From contig NC_064614.1 of NCBI RefSeq assembly GCF_023898315.1, positions 1,054,070,432-1,054,134,431 on the forward strand: DNA of 64,000 nt. The letters are read 5' to 3'. Every line of letters begins with the position of its first letter. Position 1 is the first letter of the stretch. The notes beneath the pieces were generated by a model. The model did no database searches and had not been told where the DNA came from. It saw only the letters and a list, made by a program, of their open reading frames with translations. Of the stretch, positions 1-12,900 are shown one piece after another. The DNA is from Schistocerca nitens. Its lineage: Eukaryota; Arthropoda; Insecta; Orthoptera; Acrididae. Both the position numbers and the translations under genes were made by a program.

Positions 1-1557
1 GCCGAAGAGACGGAACGAAAATTAACTGCACAAATCGAATTGGTTAAAGCTCAATGTGAGGAATCTACTCAACGTGTTCGTGTAGAAGTGAAGGAGTATG
101 TGGCTATTAAGATAGATACAGTACGCGAACAGGTGGAAATGGTTCCGCAGTTAGTACAAAAGCAAGATGCCATGTCATGTGCAATTGCGCAACTCCCTGA
201 ATTGGCACGTACGCAGACGAACCTAAAGGAAAGTGTGGAACATCTGACAGAACGTCAAGACGTTATTGACCACCAGATTAATGTATTAACGGGTAAATTA
301 TCCGAAATCACATTAGAAAACAAAAGGCTAATGTGTGAAAACGTTGAGCAAAATGTTAAAGCAGCATTCCAGAGTCTATGCGGCAAACAGGAAGAGAATT
401 TGTTTGCGAAAGGACTTGAGGAAGTGCGACAGCAGTTAGGGGCTGATTTCGAGCATTGGAAACAAACGATCGAAGAGTCGATACGCGTTTCACAACAAGG
501 CTCAGAACAAATGAATACAGGCCGACAGCAGAAGTTGTCAGCGACTATAGACCCAATTACTGCACATTCGCACACAATACCGACATGTGTAAGTAACTCG
601 AATATCAAATTGCCACGAGCTAGTTGTTCGCGTGACGTTTTAGCGGATGGAGATTACGAAAGCCTTTGTCATGCCGAAGAAAAAATGATAAAGCATCGGC
701 AATTTCAGATTTTTAACACTGACAAAAGGGGGGTCCATCCGATTGTTTTTATTCGAAGTTTTAGAGGAGTGCTACCCAGAAGTTGGTCGGAGTGGCAGAA
801 GATCAGTTTCGTTACTGGGTATATACAAGGTTCGGGGGCGATCTGGGCCTCGGACATGACTTCTGTTTGCTCGACCTATGAAGATTTTGAAAAAGCGTTT
901 TTAGCCAAATTCTGGTCAGAAGGGGTACAGGAACGCCTAAGGCAGGAGGTGCTCTACCCAGAGCCTTTCTCTTTTTCGAAAGGAAGCCTTAGGAAGTATT
1001 TTGAAAAATATATAAATAAAACAAGATATTGGGACAGACCTATGCCTTTGCCAGACATAATAAACATACTTAAGGCAAGATTACCAACTAGCATCCGGAA
1101 TCAATTAATTTACGGCAACGATAAAGACCTGGAGTCGTTCCTAACGACGTTAGATCATATAGACATTATAGAAGAGAACAGCCAGAAAGCTCGTAATAAC
1201 AGATTCCAATATAGGGAGATAGAACTTCCGGCAAATGGTAGGCAAGGGAACGCACAGAGATCGATAAATAGTGGAGAAACCCCTCAAAATCTCAACAATA
1301 ATACCGGCAATAGTCTTGCGAGGGGCTATCCAAGGAATAACAGGAATGGGAAAAGATATAATCCCGTATGGGGAAACGAAAGGAATTTCAGACCGCAAGC
1401 TTGGAATAATAACGGTAATAGAAAGTGGAATCAACCGGGGGGAATAAACTCCAACAACCAACATCAGTGGGGACGGACATCTACGAATCAACCGGTAATT
1501 ACCGAAGTAACGGACGATGTCAACAACCAGGCGAATCAAAATCCAACAAACTTGTAA
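1..1557 (+). pseudogene. Gag-like protein of the LTR element (fossil part)
   Basis: This is the structural-protein frame of the LTR fossil, and it is open from the window edge. The first ~180 residues are rich in Glu, Gln, Lys and Val in a heptad-like pattern and look coiled-coil. The middle (roughly residues 230-380) resembles the retrotransposon gag core: a W-rich stretch with FIRSFRGVLP, then WSEWQKISF, then FEKAFLAKFW. The last ~110 residues are Asn/Gly/Arg/Trp-rich, like a nucleic-acid-binding tail, and I see no clear CCHC knuckle. The end overlaps the protease/RT frame. The family call comes from domain order and the neighbouring pol frame. Confidence 0.7.
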
Positions 1558-2567
1558 GGACCCACTCGTGCCCCGGAGGAGCGGTCAACAATAGGTTGAG
1601 GGGCAACAGGATATGTGTACCAATGCTAACGTATAATGATGGACGATTACTGGCAGATGAATTGACCGAAGACTTAGAACCCAAAGATGAGGATAAGGAA
1701 CAGGTGGCAGTAGCCGAAGTGCAAGTAATTTTGGAGACTGTACCTATAGTGGCGGTTTTAGACACAGCTGCAACCACAAATGTTATTTCGGAGGCTCTAT
1801 TCAACAAGATCAGAAATATACGAAGAGTACCAATTTTTCCAGTTCAAAATTGCAGAATAATAGGCGCCGTTGGGGCTCGATCGGCGAATGTAAAAGTGCA
1901 GTCACTACTTAGTGTAGAAGTAGGAAATGTAGCAATATTAAGCACATTCCTTGTTGTGAAAAATTTGGTGGTAGACTGCATTATCGGAGTCGACAGCCTA
2001 CGTCAATACGGATGCAGAATAGATTTTAAAACAGGAAAAATTTGGTTAAATATAAATAAACAAGAAATTGAGTTGGACTTGTTGAAAAAAGAAAGCCTTA
2101 CCAGAAAATATAATAGTGGGATCAGTGTGCAAGTAATCAGGACTGCACAGAATTCTAAACAGCACGCAAATAATGAGTTCCAAGTCAAAGGAGATTTCGG
2201 TCAATTAGTGTATGAGAAGTTAAATGAATCCGACTGCATCACTGAAGATCAGAAGAAGCAGCTCAAAGAATTATTATTAGTGTATGAAAACGTGTTTGAT
2301 GAAAGGCCAGGAGTGATTAAAGGATACATATGCCATCTCTACGTTAAGCCGCACGAAACATATTGTCGAACTTTCTATCCTGTTCCCTGGAGGTTAAAGG
2401 CTCAAGTTCAAAAAGAAATAGATCGCATGTTGAAATGGGGTTTGATCGAACCCTCTACAAGCCCCTACTGCTCCCCATTGTTGGTCGTGCCAAAAGCATA
2501 CACGGGATTGAACAAAATAGAAGGGTTATTTCCTCATAATGACTTAAAAAGATATAATGAAGATTAG
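1425..2567 (+). pseudogene. Protease and N-terminal RT part of Pol (fossil part)
   Basis: This frame overlaps the end of gag by about 130 bases. Near residue 112 it has a retropepsin-like active-site block (LDTAATTNVIS), followed by a hydrophobic strand region and a second protease-like segment (DCIIGVDSLRQYG). From about residue 310 it shows the entry of a Ty3/gypsy reverse transcriptase (VPWRLKAQVQKEIDRML, then GLIEPSTSPYCSPLLVVPK). The rest of a normal Pol is not visible here, so the element could not be autonomous. The first ATG of the frame is probably not a real start, because Pol in this family is made as a Gag-Pol fusion. Confidence 0.75.
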
Positions 2568-2590
2568 GAGATAGGGAGGAATGGTGTTCC

Positions 2591-5500
2591 GAGTGACAGA
2601 GATGAACACTCGTAAAAAATATAACAATAAACTGTGTGTGTGTAGTGTTAAAAACCTTTAAAGTGAAATAGTTAATCAATGACATAGAATATAGAAATAG
2701 TGACTAATTATTACTATTGAGTGTTGTAAAAAGGATAGTGGAGAAAGATTTCACCTGTGGTTTGAGTGAACATAGAACTTTAGCTTTGCTAATGTGATCA
2801 AGATGTATAAAGTATCTGACTGACGTGCGAGAAGAATGAAATGTTTCCCGCAAATGACGCTGAATAATCAAAAAAAGGTTTAAAGTGAATATTCATATAT
2901 AATCTCATGTGAACCCTTAGATGGGTAAACGTGTGAAGGAATGTGTTGTGGTAGTGAATCGTGAGTGACGGTTAACGCCGCAAAGACAATTTCCCGCGCA
3001 AAACAGTTGATGTCGGCGCGAGAATTAAAATCGATAGAGACGACACAGATATGCTTTATAAGAGACTCGCACCAAACGCGAGGATAAACTGATTCATGTT
3101 GAACTTTAAAAGGAATAGGTGTTATAATTAGAAGTTAAGAGTTTTTAATTTATTAATGAATAATAAAAAAAAAGTAATATTCATAGAATTAATAGTTGTT
3201 TAATGGTTTGTGTTTGTTTGGGAATTATGTTTGAAAAATCCATTTCCATAGATGAGCATGGATGAACGCAGTATGAATCAGAGAGTAAATGAAAGAAGCG
3301 AATCCGCATTCCTCAATGCTAATAATTTTTACATTTCAGCACTAAAGCGAAGAAATATATGTGTTTAGAATAAAAAGTTTTGAGGATAGCTAAATTATAT
3401 GACTTATTAAGGGAATATGGATGATGTCTGGGTATAAAATGAACTACACTTTCCATTATTCGATGATTTGAATCCAAAATCTATAGTAAGTTACATGAAT
3501 CCTTTAAATTACGAAGAACAAATCAGTCATAGAAAATCTGTTAAAGCGTTTGGACTTATAAGTACCAGTGGGGAGGCAAAGTAAAAAGGAGTATTCAAAC
3601 GAGAGTAAATCGGATGATGCTTTTGGCAACATCATTAATTAAGAGTTGAATTCATTGAAATACGTCGTAACAAAAAGGATCCATGAAGCCATAAGGATTT
3701 TGCTTTCAAAAAAGAGAATCTTGGATGGTGCAACCTAATCAGTTCTCTTACAGGAAGAGTCTTCCTTTTGGTCATTGCTAATTCTTTTGGAATGAATGTT
3801 GCATGTGAATTCGAGTATCCCTGTTCCTTCTACTCTTCCCATTGTGGGCCGCGTAGAAGATCAACTACAAAAGGGGCCGCGTAGAAGACCGACTACAAAT
3901 GTGGACGTCGGGGACATGCAAGACCTGGGGGAGTTTAGCACTGCAAGATATTGTACTAGGAGCAAGATTGTAAAACGCAAATTCACGTTATTTATTGTAA
4001 AAAGTTTTTTTTTGCTAGAGGCACAAACTACCCTTTTCCAAATCGTAATACAAATTGATCCCTATCTTTTCTTTAGAGATAAATTTCAAAATTATTTTTG
4101 TTCTTCTATAGGCTTTCCTATCTTCTATGTACCGTAGGCTGGGGGTCTAAGCTTAAGAGGTTTTCCAAGGTTTCCCTGCTTAAGAAAGTTCCCGAATGGG
4201 TAGACCCTGACAACAGTTCATGAAAGATCATCTTCCTTGGTTGTGCACAGCAAACATAACACCGAGATGCACGTAAAAGCAATACAGTCGCGGTACCTGT
4301 CTCTTCATTTCTTCTGTTTTCCACATTTCTTTTCTTTGTCTGTCTCAAACAGAATATTCTTTTTCAGTCGGAGGACTGACAATCATCACTTCCGGGTTAT
4401 CCACGCTAATAGATAGCTCGCGAAGTGTGTTCGGTGAATCAAAATTGAGCTCACAAACTTCGCTCGCTGCGAGGGGCATTGTAATATCCCCACGGAAAAT
4501 TACCCTCTACCACGCACTAATTAATAGTGATCAATCAAATCATCCACATTTATTTACGTTTGAAAAATATCTGATCAGATTTTTTAGTAAGATATGCGCC
4601 GACAGCTCGTCGACGCCAAGGTAATTTTCTAGTACGTTTATTCTCTGGAGCAACAGAGGTACAGATATGTATACTCCATGGTTATTATAGTATAGAGAGA
4701 GCGAGAGAAGGGAACAGTTTCGGAAATATCGGTGGGAGGATTTTTGGATTCCTAAAGAAGTTTAGGTACTCTTCTTCGCACTAAAGCGAACAAGGGAAAT
4801 TTGTGCCGATAGCGGGATAGATAAAGAAATGATAAACCTGTAAAAGGGTAAATTTCCTGAGACTTAAAATACACGGAAACGGAACCTGTAATTAACAAGG
4901 ATTCAATATACATCTTTCATCAGAAATAAGGTTTGTGACCATTTTATTACAGAGTGAATGAAGAATGAGTTCTCTGTATGAATCATTGATGATTGTCTAG
5001 GCCTGTAATTAATTGGGAAGTTTCAGCTGTGACGAAGAGAACCTGCAATCTATGAGTTTTATAAATCGTCCAAAAAGGCTTCGTCCACATCTGAAATATT
5101 AGATCTGTCGTAAACTGAACGAACTGTTCAAACGATCGATTTTCCCAACTGAATGCAGCGCTTAATAATAATAACAAATGTAAAGATTTTTTCTAGCAAG
5201 ACCGCCGCTGAGTATTAAGACGAAGGGCTCTACCGGAGATTCGACCAGGCTGATCTCAAGTAATTTATATTTGCATTGTACACAGATAAATTAGAGAGAG
5301 AGAGAGAGAGAGAGAGTGAATGTAATTCTAGAAATTACTTAGAATCCTCCAGTAGTATAATTGTTTGTCTGGCCTTTTACGGATCAGCCAATCATAATAC
5401 ACGAAGCCCTAACTTTACTGTACTGATTCAGGTGTGAGAGTGAAGGAACGATAAAGACGACAGATACACTTCTGTACAGACAAACATTACACCAAGTTAG

Positions 5501-5892
5501 CGGCAAGCTGCATTCACACACAAAGACTTTCATCAGAATCAAAACCACAAAACAAAGTAGTAATCAAAGAGGAATTCATTAGAAACAGAGAAGATGATTC
5601 AGGTTTTAGGTGTCCTTACTCTAAAATTAAGATTGATCAATGAGAAAGTAACTGTTTGATAGATAAAGGTAGCCCAATTTGTGGTATGTCTCAACCATTT
5701 AGAGACAAGATTGAATATAGTAAGAATTTTGTGGAAATCCCATTGTTGGTGTAAAGATGAGAAGAGCTACTGGTAAGCAAAACTAATTGGTAAAAGATCA
5801 GGTGTTTTTAACTTTTAGTATAGAAGACAAGACTATTTATCATAGATGCATAAGGACACCTAGTCTGGAAAAAAATATACTCTATATATTTG
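2591..5892. other. Unassigned AT-rich DNA downstream of the LTR fossil
   Basis: About 3.3 kb with no gene I can support. The first ~600 bases may include the 3' LTR of the neighbouring fossil: a TATA-like TTTATAAGAG near 3055 and an AATAAT/AATAAA-like run near 3160 are compatible with one, but neither is decisive. Short open frames (for example 3796-4137 and 4118-4348) have no motif I recognise. A (GA)n tract lies at 5293-5316. Confidence 0.4.
5293..5316. repeat. (AG)n microsatellite
   Basis: An uninterrupted run of about twelve AG dinucleotides in otherwise non-repetitive AT-rich DNA. Confidence 0.95.
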
Positions 5893-6118
5893 AAAAAAAG
5901 TTGATGTGACTTACTAAACGAAAGCGCTGGCAGGTCGATAGACACACAAACAAACACAAACATACACACAAAATTCTAGCTTTCACAACCAACGGTTGCG
6001 TCGTCTTTCCTGACGAAGCAACCGTTGGTTGCGAAAGCTAGAATTTTGTGTGTATGTTTGTGTTTGTTTGTGTGTCTATTGACCTGCCAGCGCTTTTGTT
6101 TGGTAAGTCACATCAACT
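5893..6118. repeat. Palindrome 1 of the fold-back cluster
   Basis: The left arm begins near gttgatgtgacttac and ends with ccaacggttgc. The right arm begins gcaaccgttgg and ends gtaagtcacatcaac. A loop of about 18 bases (gtcgtctttcctgacgaa) separates the arms around position 6008. Confidence 0.85.
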
Positions 6119-6350
6119 TTGTTTTTAGATATATTTTTCCCACGTGGAATGTTTCCCTCTATTATATTCATAACACTATATATTTCGTTATAGTAGAGGG
6201 AAACATTCCACGTAGGAAAAATATATCTAAAAACAAAGATGATGTGACTTACCAAATGAAAGTCCTGGCAGGTCGACAGACACACAAACAAACACAAACA
6301 TACACACAAAATTCAAGATTTCGCAACAAACTGTTGCCTCATCAGGAAAG
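6008..6350. repeat. Palindrome 2 of the fold-back cluster
   Basis: The centre is near 6178, where gtttccctct (6151-6160) is mirrored by agagggaaac (6195-6204). Mirrored blocks run outward through the tttttagatatat and gacctgccag segments to the gcaaccgttgg-type ends. Its left arm is the right arm of palindrome 1. Confidence 0.85.
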
Positions 6351-6838
6351 AGGGAAGGAGAGGGAAAGACGAAAGGATGTGGGTTTTAAGGGAGAGGGTA
6401 AGGAGTCATTCCAATCCCGGGAGCGGAAAGACTTACCTTAGGGGGAAAAAAGGACGGGTATACACTCGCACACACACACATATCCATCCACACATATACA
6501 GACACAAGCAGACACATCTCTGCGCAAACCCTTTGTCTTTGAATATGTCTGCTTGTGTCTGTATATGTGTGGATGGATATGTGTGTGTGTGCGCGAGTGT
6601 ATACCCGTCCTTTTTTCCCCCTAAGGTAAGTCTTTCTGCTCCTGGGATTGGAATGACTCCTTACCCTCTCCCTTAAAACCCACATCCTTTCGTCTTTCCC
6701 TCTCCTTCCCTCTTTCCTGACGAAGCAACCATTGGTTGTGAAAGCTAGAATTTTGTGTGTATGTTTGTGTTTGTTTGTGTGTCTATCGACCTGCCAGCGC
6801 TTTCGTTTGGTAAGTCACATCATCTTTGTTTTTACATA
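6225..6838. repeat. Palindrome 3 of the fold-back cluster
   Basis: The longest of the three, with its centre near 6530 between cacaagcagaca (6503-6514) and tgtctgcttgtg (6546-6557). The arms are about 280 bases with few mismatches, so the DNA could fold into a very long hairpin. It shares its left arm with palindrome 2. Confidence 0.85.
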
Positions 6839-7067
6839 CGAAAAATATCTGCTATACAAGTCATAATCTATACATATATGGGGATGTGGCATTCAGATTT
6901 ACAGATCTGTTTAACACACTGTCACAAGACCAATTATACAAAGTCAAAACTACAACATTGCAACACTAATCTATAGAAATAAGTGCAGAGACAGTGTTAA
7001 TTGCTAGAATTACAAATTGCAAATTTACAACTATAAAGTCAGTCGAGGCGGAAGTGCAGAGGCAAAG

Positions 7068-7150
7068 TTGTGTCTATTGACCTGCCAGCGCTTTCGTTTG
7101 GTAAGTCACATCATCTTTGTTTTTACATATATTTTTCCCACGTGAGATAT
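7068..7150 (+). repeat. Solitary arm of the fold-back repeat
   Basis: The block tgtctattgacctgccagcg, followed by tttggtaagtcacatcat and atatttttcccacgtg, repeats the 6065-6150 arm without an opposing copy. It lies about 230 bases beyond the main cluster. Confidence 0.8.
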
Positions 7151-7959
7151 TTTTCTTATATTTTCGGTAATATGTTATGTATCAGATACTTCTATACATC
7201 TGTATTCTATTTTTGGCATCACTTTGTACAACATTTGGCAAACCTTATAGTAGGTCACAAAATATAGTAAACTCAGTGTTTCCAAAATTTTTGAGGAGGA
7301 TATTGTAAAGGAACATCCTTCTCCAACATTACTTTTCCTCAACAGAAGTAGTCGATACCAGAAATGTTTTTCGAATTTTGGACAGGTCAATGTTGTCTTG
7401 GCTGTTTTCTGTAAAATTTCATATTATTTTGTTGACATGATGTGTTGCATTTCGAGCTAAAATTTATGAAAAGGAATTACTTCATTTTCGTTGTTACCAT
7501 CGATATGTACTAGCTCTGTAAGGTACAGTCCAATTACAAAGTATTTGGTACACTTAAAATTTATATTATTAATTAAGCAATCTAGTACTGTTTATTATAT
7601 TTATTTCTTACAATAGTAATATAAATTAATAGAAATTCATTTGTCAAGAAATGCTGTAAACCCATTGGAATACTGTTATTGAAGCAGAGTGAAGGAGTAG
7701 TAAAGCATGCCTCTTATGTGATTGGACATAGTTTTGTAGACTGGAAGGACAAGGAAATTTCAGGTTTCTTAATGAGAAAATTCAAAAGGCAGTGTGATAT
7801 AGAAAAATGTGATGCAATAAATCATTGTAAAAACATTCCATGTAGGCGGAGACAGATAAGTGAAAAGTTTATTGTAAATCTTACTTCTCTTGAACCTGTT
7901 GAAAACCTTCACAATTGACACAGTAACAATAACAAGAAAGGGAGAGGTAGATTACAAGA
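7151..7959. other. Unassigned DNA between fold-back cluster and array
   Basis: About 800 bases. It holds an open frame of 79 codons (7679-7918 +, Lys/Cys-rich, with CDIEKCDAINHCKNIPCRR near its middle). I cannot link this frame to any family, and it is short enough to be chance. No repeat of the flanking array is visible before about 7960. Confidence 0.35.
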
Positions 7960-9834
7960 AACACAACATTTTTACCTTCTCTGCACCATTCGTCAACCTC
8001 ATATTGGGTCACCTATTTCAAATTTATCATCAACTTCACCTCACACAGTTTTATAACTTTACTCAAAACCATACACCAACTAACTTTCTTTTCTAAACTG
8101 GAAAATTACTACTTTATTATCTCCATCACTTATAATTACCATGTTACTCCAATTTCTCAAACCTACACAACACGCACATACCAACTAATTTGTCCTCACT
8201 TTCTCAGACATTTCACTATTCTCCAACGGACCATTTCTTCCAATACCCTTAATGTTAGAGGACTGTACCTTCTACACCTTTCCACATCCATAACACAAAT
8301 CAAAGGGTAAATTGTATTTCACACAGCCTCACCACAGCAGAATAACCAGACACAATGTATACCTTCCGCACTATCATTTCGATAACAAGGCTCACTCACT
8401 GAAATTGGGCTCTTGTAACTTCTACAAATGTTAATAACATAATCCCATTCCAACATCAAGCTCCATGTCTTAAATATCTACATTCTCAATATTTCCTTTT
8501 CTTAACATCAATACATTTCACTAATAGGTGTACCAATGGCTTTTCGCATCCAATCACACACACTTATTTCCACACCATCATTATTCTCCACTACACATAA
8601 CTGAAATAATTAATTAATTAATAACTAAAATAATTAATTAATTAATTCAAGTGCCATGTCCTCTCACACACATCCACGTACATCCAAACTTTCATCTCAC
8701 ATCAGGTATCTCCATCATGTGGACAAACATTTTAAATTGCATAATTTCTATAACAGATGATTAAAGTGGGAAGGGGAGGTGAGGGGGGGGGGTGTCTCAT
8801 TCCAAACAACCACAAGTTTCAATACCCCAATGGAAAGGGCCACCTTTCATATACCGTATCTTTCACTAGAATATCAGCCTTTCATTTTCTCTCTGCGTCT
8901 GCAAGGCAATCTTCATTAACCATTCACTCTCTTCCTAATTTCCAAGATCACAAACCTTACCCCCACCATGTGACTCACACAATGCTCCTACAACTTGATC
9001 ATATAGCTCTTAAAATGAAATTTTATAACAGGGCTCAAATATCACATGTCGCCAGGCATTGTTTGATTCACAATCCAACCACACCTAAATTCATTTGACT
9101 CTGAATACTCTTGGGACTCATTCTCACTTTACTTAAACCTATACCTACTAACCAATCTGTCCCTTGCACAATGTACTCACATTGCCTCCTTACCATATCA
9201 TCACTCTGAGATATGACTAACATTCGTCAGACTTCTCTCTTTACACAGGGCACCTAATCACACACAAACAATTTTTATATTATCATCCACATCACTGCTC
9301 AACTGAGGTCTCCCAGCATCTTAGCATACACACCACCTCAATAGCATCAATATTGTCTCCTCATTTGCGTTATAAACTCCAACTCTCATACCTGCTCACA
9401 CAAGAGAGATCTGAGAATTTGGAATTATGTGGGCTATGGGTATCTCTACCTCATATGTATTAACCTCCATTCTGGCTAAATAATCTCCTTTAGGTATTTT
9501 CATCTCTATTTCATACATCATCATCATGTAATAGATACACATCAGGTGTATTTCAAACTGGGAATAAACCAAAACACCCATATCAGCTATTCTAATTATT
9601 TGGGAATCAATCTACATGCAGCATAAACATCATTCTCATAACAAACAAACCAACAATCATTTTTTCTCTTTTTTCCTATATATACATGTTCTAAATTGTC
9701 TCATCCTCTCTTTCTCATGTAACTGGGCTTATAATCACACGTCTCTCTACCAATTATTATTTTTCTCTCTGGGACAATACATATTCCCCTAAATGGCCAA
9801 CATTCTTTTCATATCAAACACACATGCACACTAA
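7960..9834. repeat. Array unit 1
   Basis: Uninterrupted unit of about 1.88 kb that starts the array. It has a short (CA)n at the conserved microsatellite site near 8664, a degenerate (AATT)n tract at 8608-8645, and a run of about nine G at 8779-8790 that is unusual for this G-poor strand. It holds no gene; short open frames reflect the low stop-codon content. Confidence 0.8.
8608..8645. repeat. (AATT)n tract
   Basis: A degenerate run of AATT units that has expanded from the single aataattaatt found at this site in the other array units. Confidence 0.85.
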
Positions 9835-10978
9835 CCCACTTTTTTCTTTTTACCTTCTCTGCACCATTTTTCAACTTCATATTTGGTTCACATTTGCAGA
9901 GTCCATCAACTTCAACTCACACCATCTTACATTCCATTCCTTTGAAAACTAGAAAACTACTATTTTACTACCTCCATCATTCCTAAGTACCAGTTTACTC
10001 CAATTTCTTAAAACACCATATCATACACAGCCCAACTAATTTCTACACTCTCTCAGACATATCACCATTCTCCAATGGATCATTTCTTCTCATATTCAAA
10101 ATTTTAGGGGACTGTACATTCTACACTTTTCTAAATCCATTACACACCTCAAAGGGGAAATTGTATTTTAAAAAGCCACACCAAAGTGGAATAAAGAGAC
10201 ACAATGTAAACCTTTCTTACTATCGTCTCAATAACCAAGGTTCATTCAAGGGTCTCTTTACTTACAACTCTATGCTTTACTTCATACCTGGTAAGTACCT
10301 CTCCACAATTGGATTCTTAAAACTTTTACAAATATTATTAACACATTCTAATTCCAGAAAGCTGCTCTCATTACCAACATGTAGCTCAAGTCTTCAACAG
10401 ATACATTTTCAATATTTCCTGTTCTTAACATCAACACAACTCATTTTACTAATATTAAATAGTAGGGGTTCCAGTGGAATTTCGCAACTTGTCACGAATA
10501 CTTACTTCCACATTATCATTTTTGTCCACTACACACGTCTGAAATAATCAATTCTATGGTTTGGGTAGGGGCCACAGCCATCCTAAAGTTCACATCACAT
10601 CAGGTATTTCCATCATGTGGACAAACATTTTAAATTAACATAATTTCTAAAACACATGCTTTAAGTGGGGGGGAGCATCTAATTCCAGATAACAACAAAG
10701 CTTCAATACCTAAATGGAAATTATCATTAATTACATTCTTTCTACACCTCCCATACAACATATCTTTCACTATGACAACAGACTTTCCTTTTTTCACTGC
10801 ATCTGCAAAGGGATCTTCGAACATGATCTACTCTCCTCCTAAATTGAAAGGTAACAAATCTTACTCTAATCACCTCATTCACACAATGCTCCTACAACTC
10901 TTAAAATCAAATTTTATATCAGGCCTCAATCATCACATATCGCTAGTCATTGTTTGTTACATGTACAATTTGTATGAG

Positions 10979-11005
10979 GGGGTCCTGGCAAGAAAGTTCC
11001 AAGCA
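10979..11005 (+). repeat. Left terminal inverted repeat of the 3.1 kb transposon
   Basis: GGGGTCCTGGCAAG followed by AAAGTTCCAAGCA pairs with the right end at 25 of 27 positions. Confidence 0.8.
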
Positions 11006-12900
11006 CATTTGTATGCTTTAGACATATAGCCACATTAATGTGTGAGCAAATCCTCAAATCACATGAATTATTAATATTTGGCCGAACACATGCAACATGT
11101 TTCTTTGTTATATTTTATTTTGTTTTTTGAGAGATAATATAAATATTTCAAATTACATTATATAAAAAGTAATATTTTAAAATTAGATGGTATGTTGTTT
11201 GGCACTATGTTGAACAAAAAACATAACCTGTATTAGACAAATATTTTTATTAGTAGTATAAGTGCGTACAAATAGATGTTTATTTACTTCCTTTCTTAAC
11301 AGACAATGTTGTATTTCAAAAATAGATTAATGATGACTTAAAATACTTCTTCAACACCTTCTTCTCCATTATCTTCATCACAAACAGCAGGAGGCAGCAA
11401 GTTGTAGTAAAAGTCATGGAAGACTGGTGTAACATAATCCATTAGCTTCATTACATCATTTGGTTTGATTTTCATAATTCCTACAGGACCATTGTGTTTC
11501 GATCTTAAGAGACATGGTACTTGTGTTCCCTTTGTTCCTTGTAGATACCTCTTCCAACTCCATTCTGTTTTTCAGTTTCATAACACATGCATTGGTTTGT
11601 TCAAATCTGAAGCATAGAGCCTCTGAGAATTTAAGCTGAACACCACTAAAACATTTTTCCTATTAATATTACACAGCCCATTTTTCAGTCCTGTTATGTC
11701 AAAGAAATCACCACTTCCCATATTTATGACACTGAACTTGTGTTATTGCCACAAGAAGCACTTATTTCTCCACAATGTGATGGAGAGTATATGTTAAGTT
11801 GTCCCCTCTGATATTTCTCAATTTTATTCTTCAAACCACTTTGTGTGGATCAGATAACTCCAAACTACAATTATATTCAGTTAATATTCTGACCCCCACA
11901 GTTACCAGAAAATACAAGGAGTTAGTTTGCAGAGATGGGTGTTGTTTTCAAATATTTGAAGATACAGCTACCAATCTCATCTCTACCTCGGCCTTCAATA
12001 CTTTCATCCCATACAGGAATATGTCCAATATTCTGGTCACAATCATGTATTCCAACATTACATGTCCACAGTCTTCTGGAGTAGAAGGTAACAGGAGAAC
12101 AGCTTTTGAGTGGGCAACGTTTGCTGCAAATATATGGATATGACATGAATATTAGGATCATGCTTCGGCACCTCTGAAAATTCACTTAGTCTGAACTTCA
12201 AAGATTCAGCATAATGCAAGTGCAGTTTCTTTTTTATGCTTGTAGCAGACTTCTCTTCTTCTGTCCCATTTTCTATCTTTATCTGGAGGGAGTCACATCT
12301 TTTACATGTATCTACCGATGGGAATTTAAAGCCTATATTATATCCTTCATAGAATATTTTTTGTAGTTACTTTGAGATACTGTTTGTATGTTTGCCTCCT
12401 TGCAGTATTGACAGTAATTTTCATACAGCTATGTGATATTCATATCACTGCCTAAGTATACTTTCAGTATTTTGTGACCTACTCTAATGAGAGCAGTACT
12501 TGGCAATGGACTTCATGTATGCATGGACACCATTCACTGCATCACTAGTACAAGCATTAAGCCTATTGACATATTAACCTCATTTATCAGAAGGAGGTAA
12601 TCCATCTTTCATTTTTATTCTTGATATTATATTGTTGATATGGACACTGTCATTACGTAGGCCATGAATGCTCATAAATGATTTTTAACAAACTCTCACT
12701 GACTTTCCATTAATCTTCTCTCTAAAAATGAAACAATTTTCAGGAGAATATTTTTTTGTATCTCCGTTTTACAGAACATGCTTCTATACTGCCAAACAGG
12801 TAGGCATTTTGTTTATCAATATCTCCCAACTCCCAAAATCACATGAACACATTTTTTATTCCTTCTTTATCCAACTGAAGGCATTTTAATGGACAATTAG

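Larger units (their letters stand above)
1..2590 (+). mobile_element. Ty3/gypsy-type LTR retroelement, broken fossil (gag and early pol)
   Basis: Two long overlapping open frames in the order expected for gag then pol occupy this stretch, and the first frame is already open at base 1, so the element begins outside the window. The second frame carries an aspartic-protease block and the first part of a reverse transcriptase. The downstream frame is -1 relative to the upstream one, the arrangement this family usually handles by frameshifting. A purine-rich tract near 2565-2582 could be a polypurine tract next to a 3' LTR, but with only one possible LTR in view this is a guess. The element is incomplete and broken. 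Age cannot be judged without a second LTR. Confidence 0.75.
5893..6838. repeat. Nested palindromic (fold-back) repeat cluster
   Basis: Three overlapping inverted repeats share arms. Their centres lie near 6008, 6178 and 6530. The shared arm contains gtaagtcacatcat, the block gacctgccagcgc and a CAAACAAACACAAACA tract, each reappearing as its reverse complement in alternating arms. The third palindrome spans about 600 bases and includes mirrored blocks of ttaagggagagggtaagg and ggatggatatgtgtgtg. Because of the symmetry both strands give nearly the same open frames (6377-6676 + and 6386-6685 -), so these are by-products and not genes. I believe similar repeats are abundant in locust genomes, from recollection only. 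Confidence 0.85.

Noticed and set aside
3796-4137. 113-codon + strand frame downstream of the LTR fossil
   Set aside because: No motif, Phe-rich low-complexity end, and possibly inside the retroelement's non-coding 3' region.
6025-6976. Overlapping + and - frames of 77-138 codons (CVCLCLFVCLL-type)
   Set aside because: They are mirror images produced by the palindromes and the CA-rich arms, not proteins.
7679-7918. 79-codon + strand frame next to the array edge
   Set aside because: No family resemblance, no splice or promoter evidence, and a length expected by chance in AT-rich DNA.
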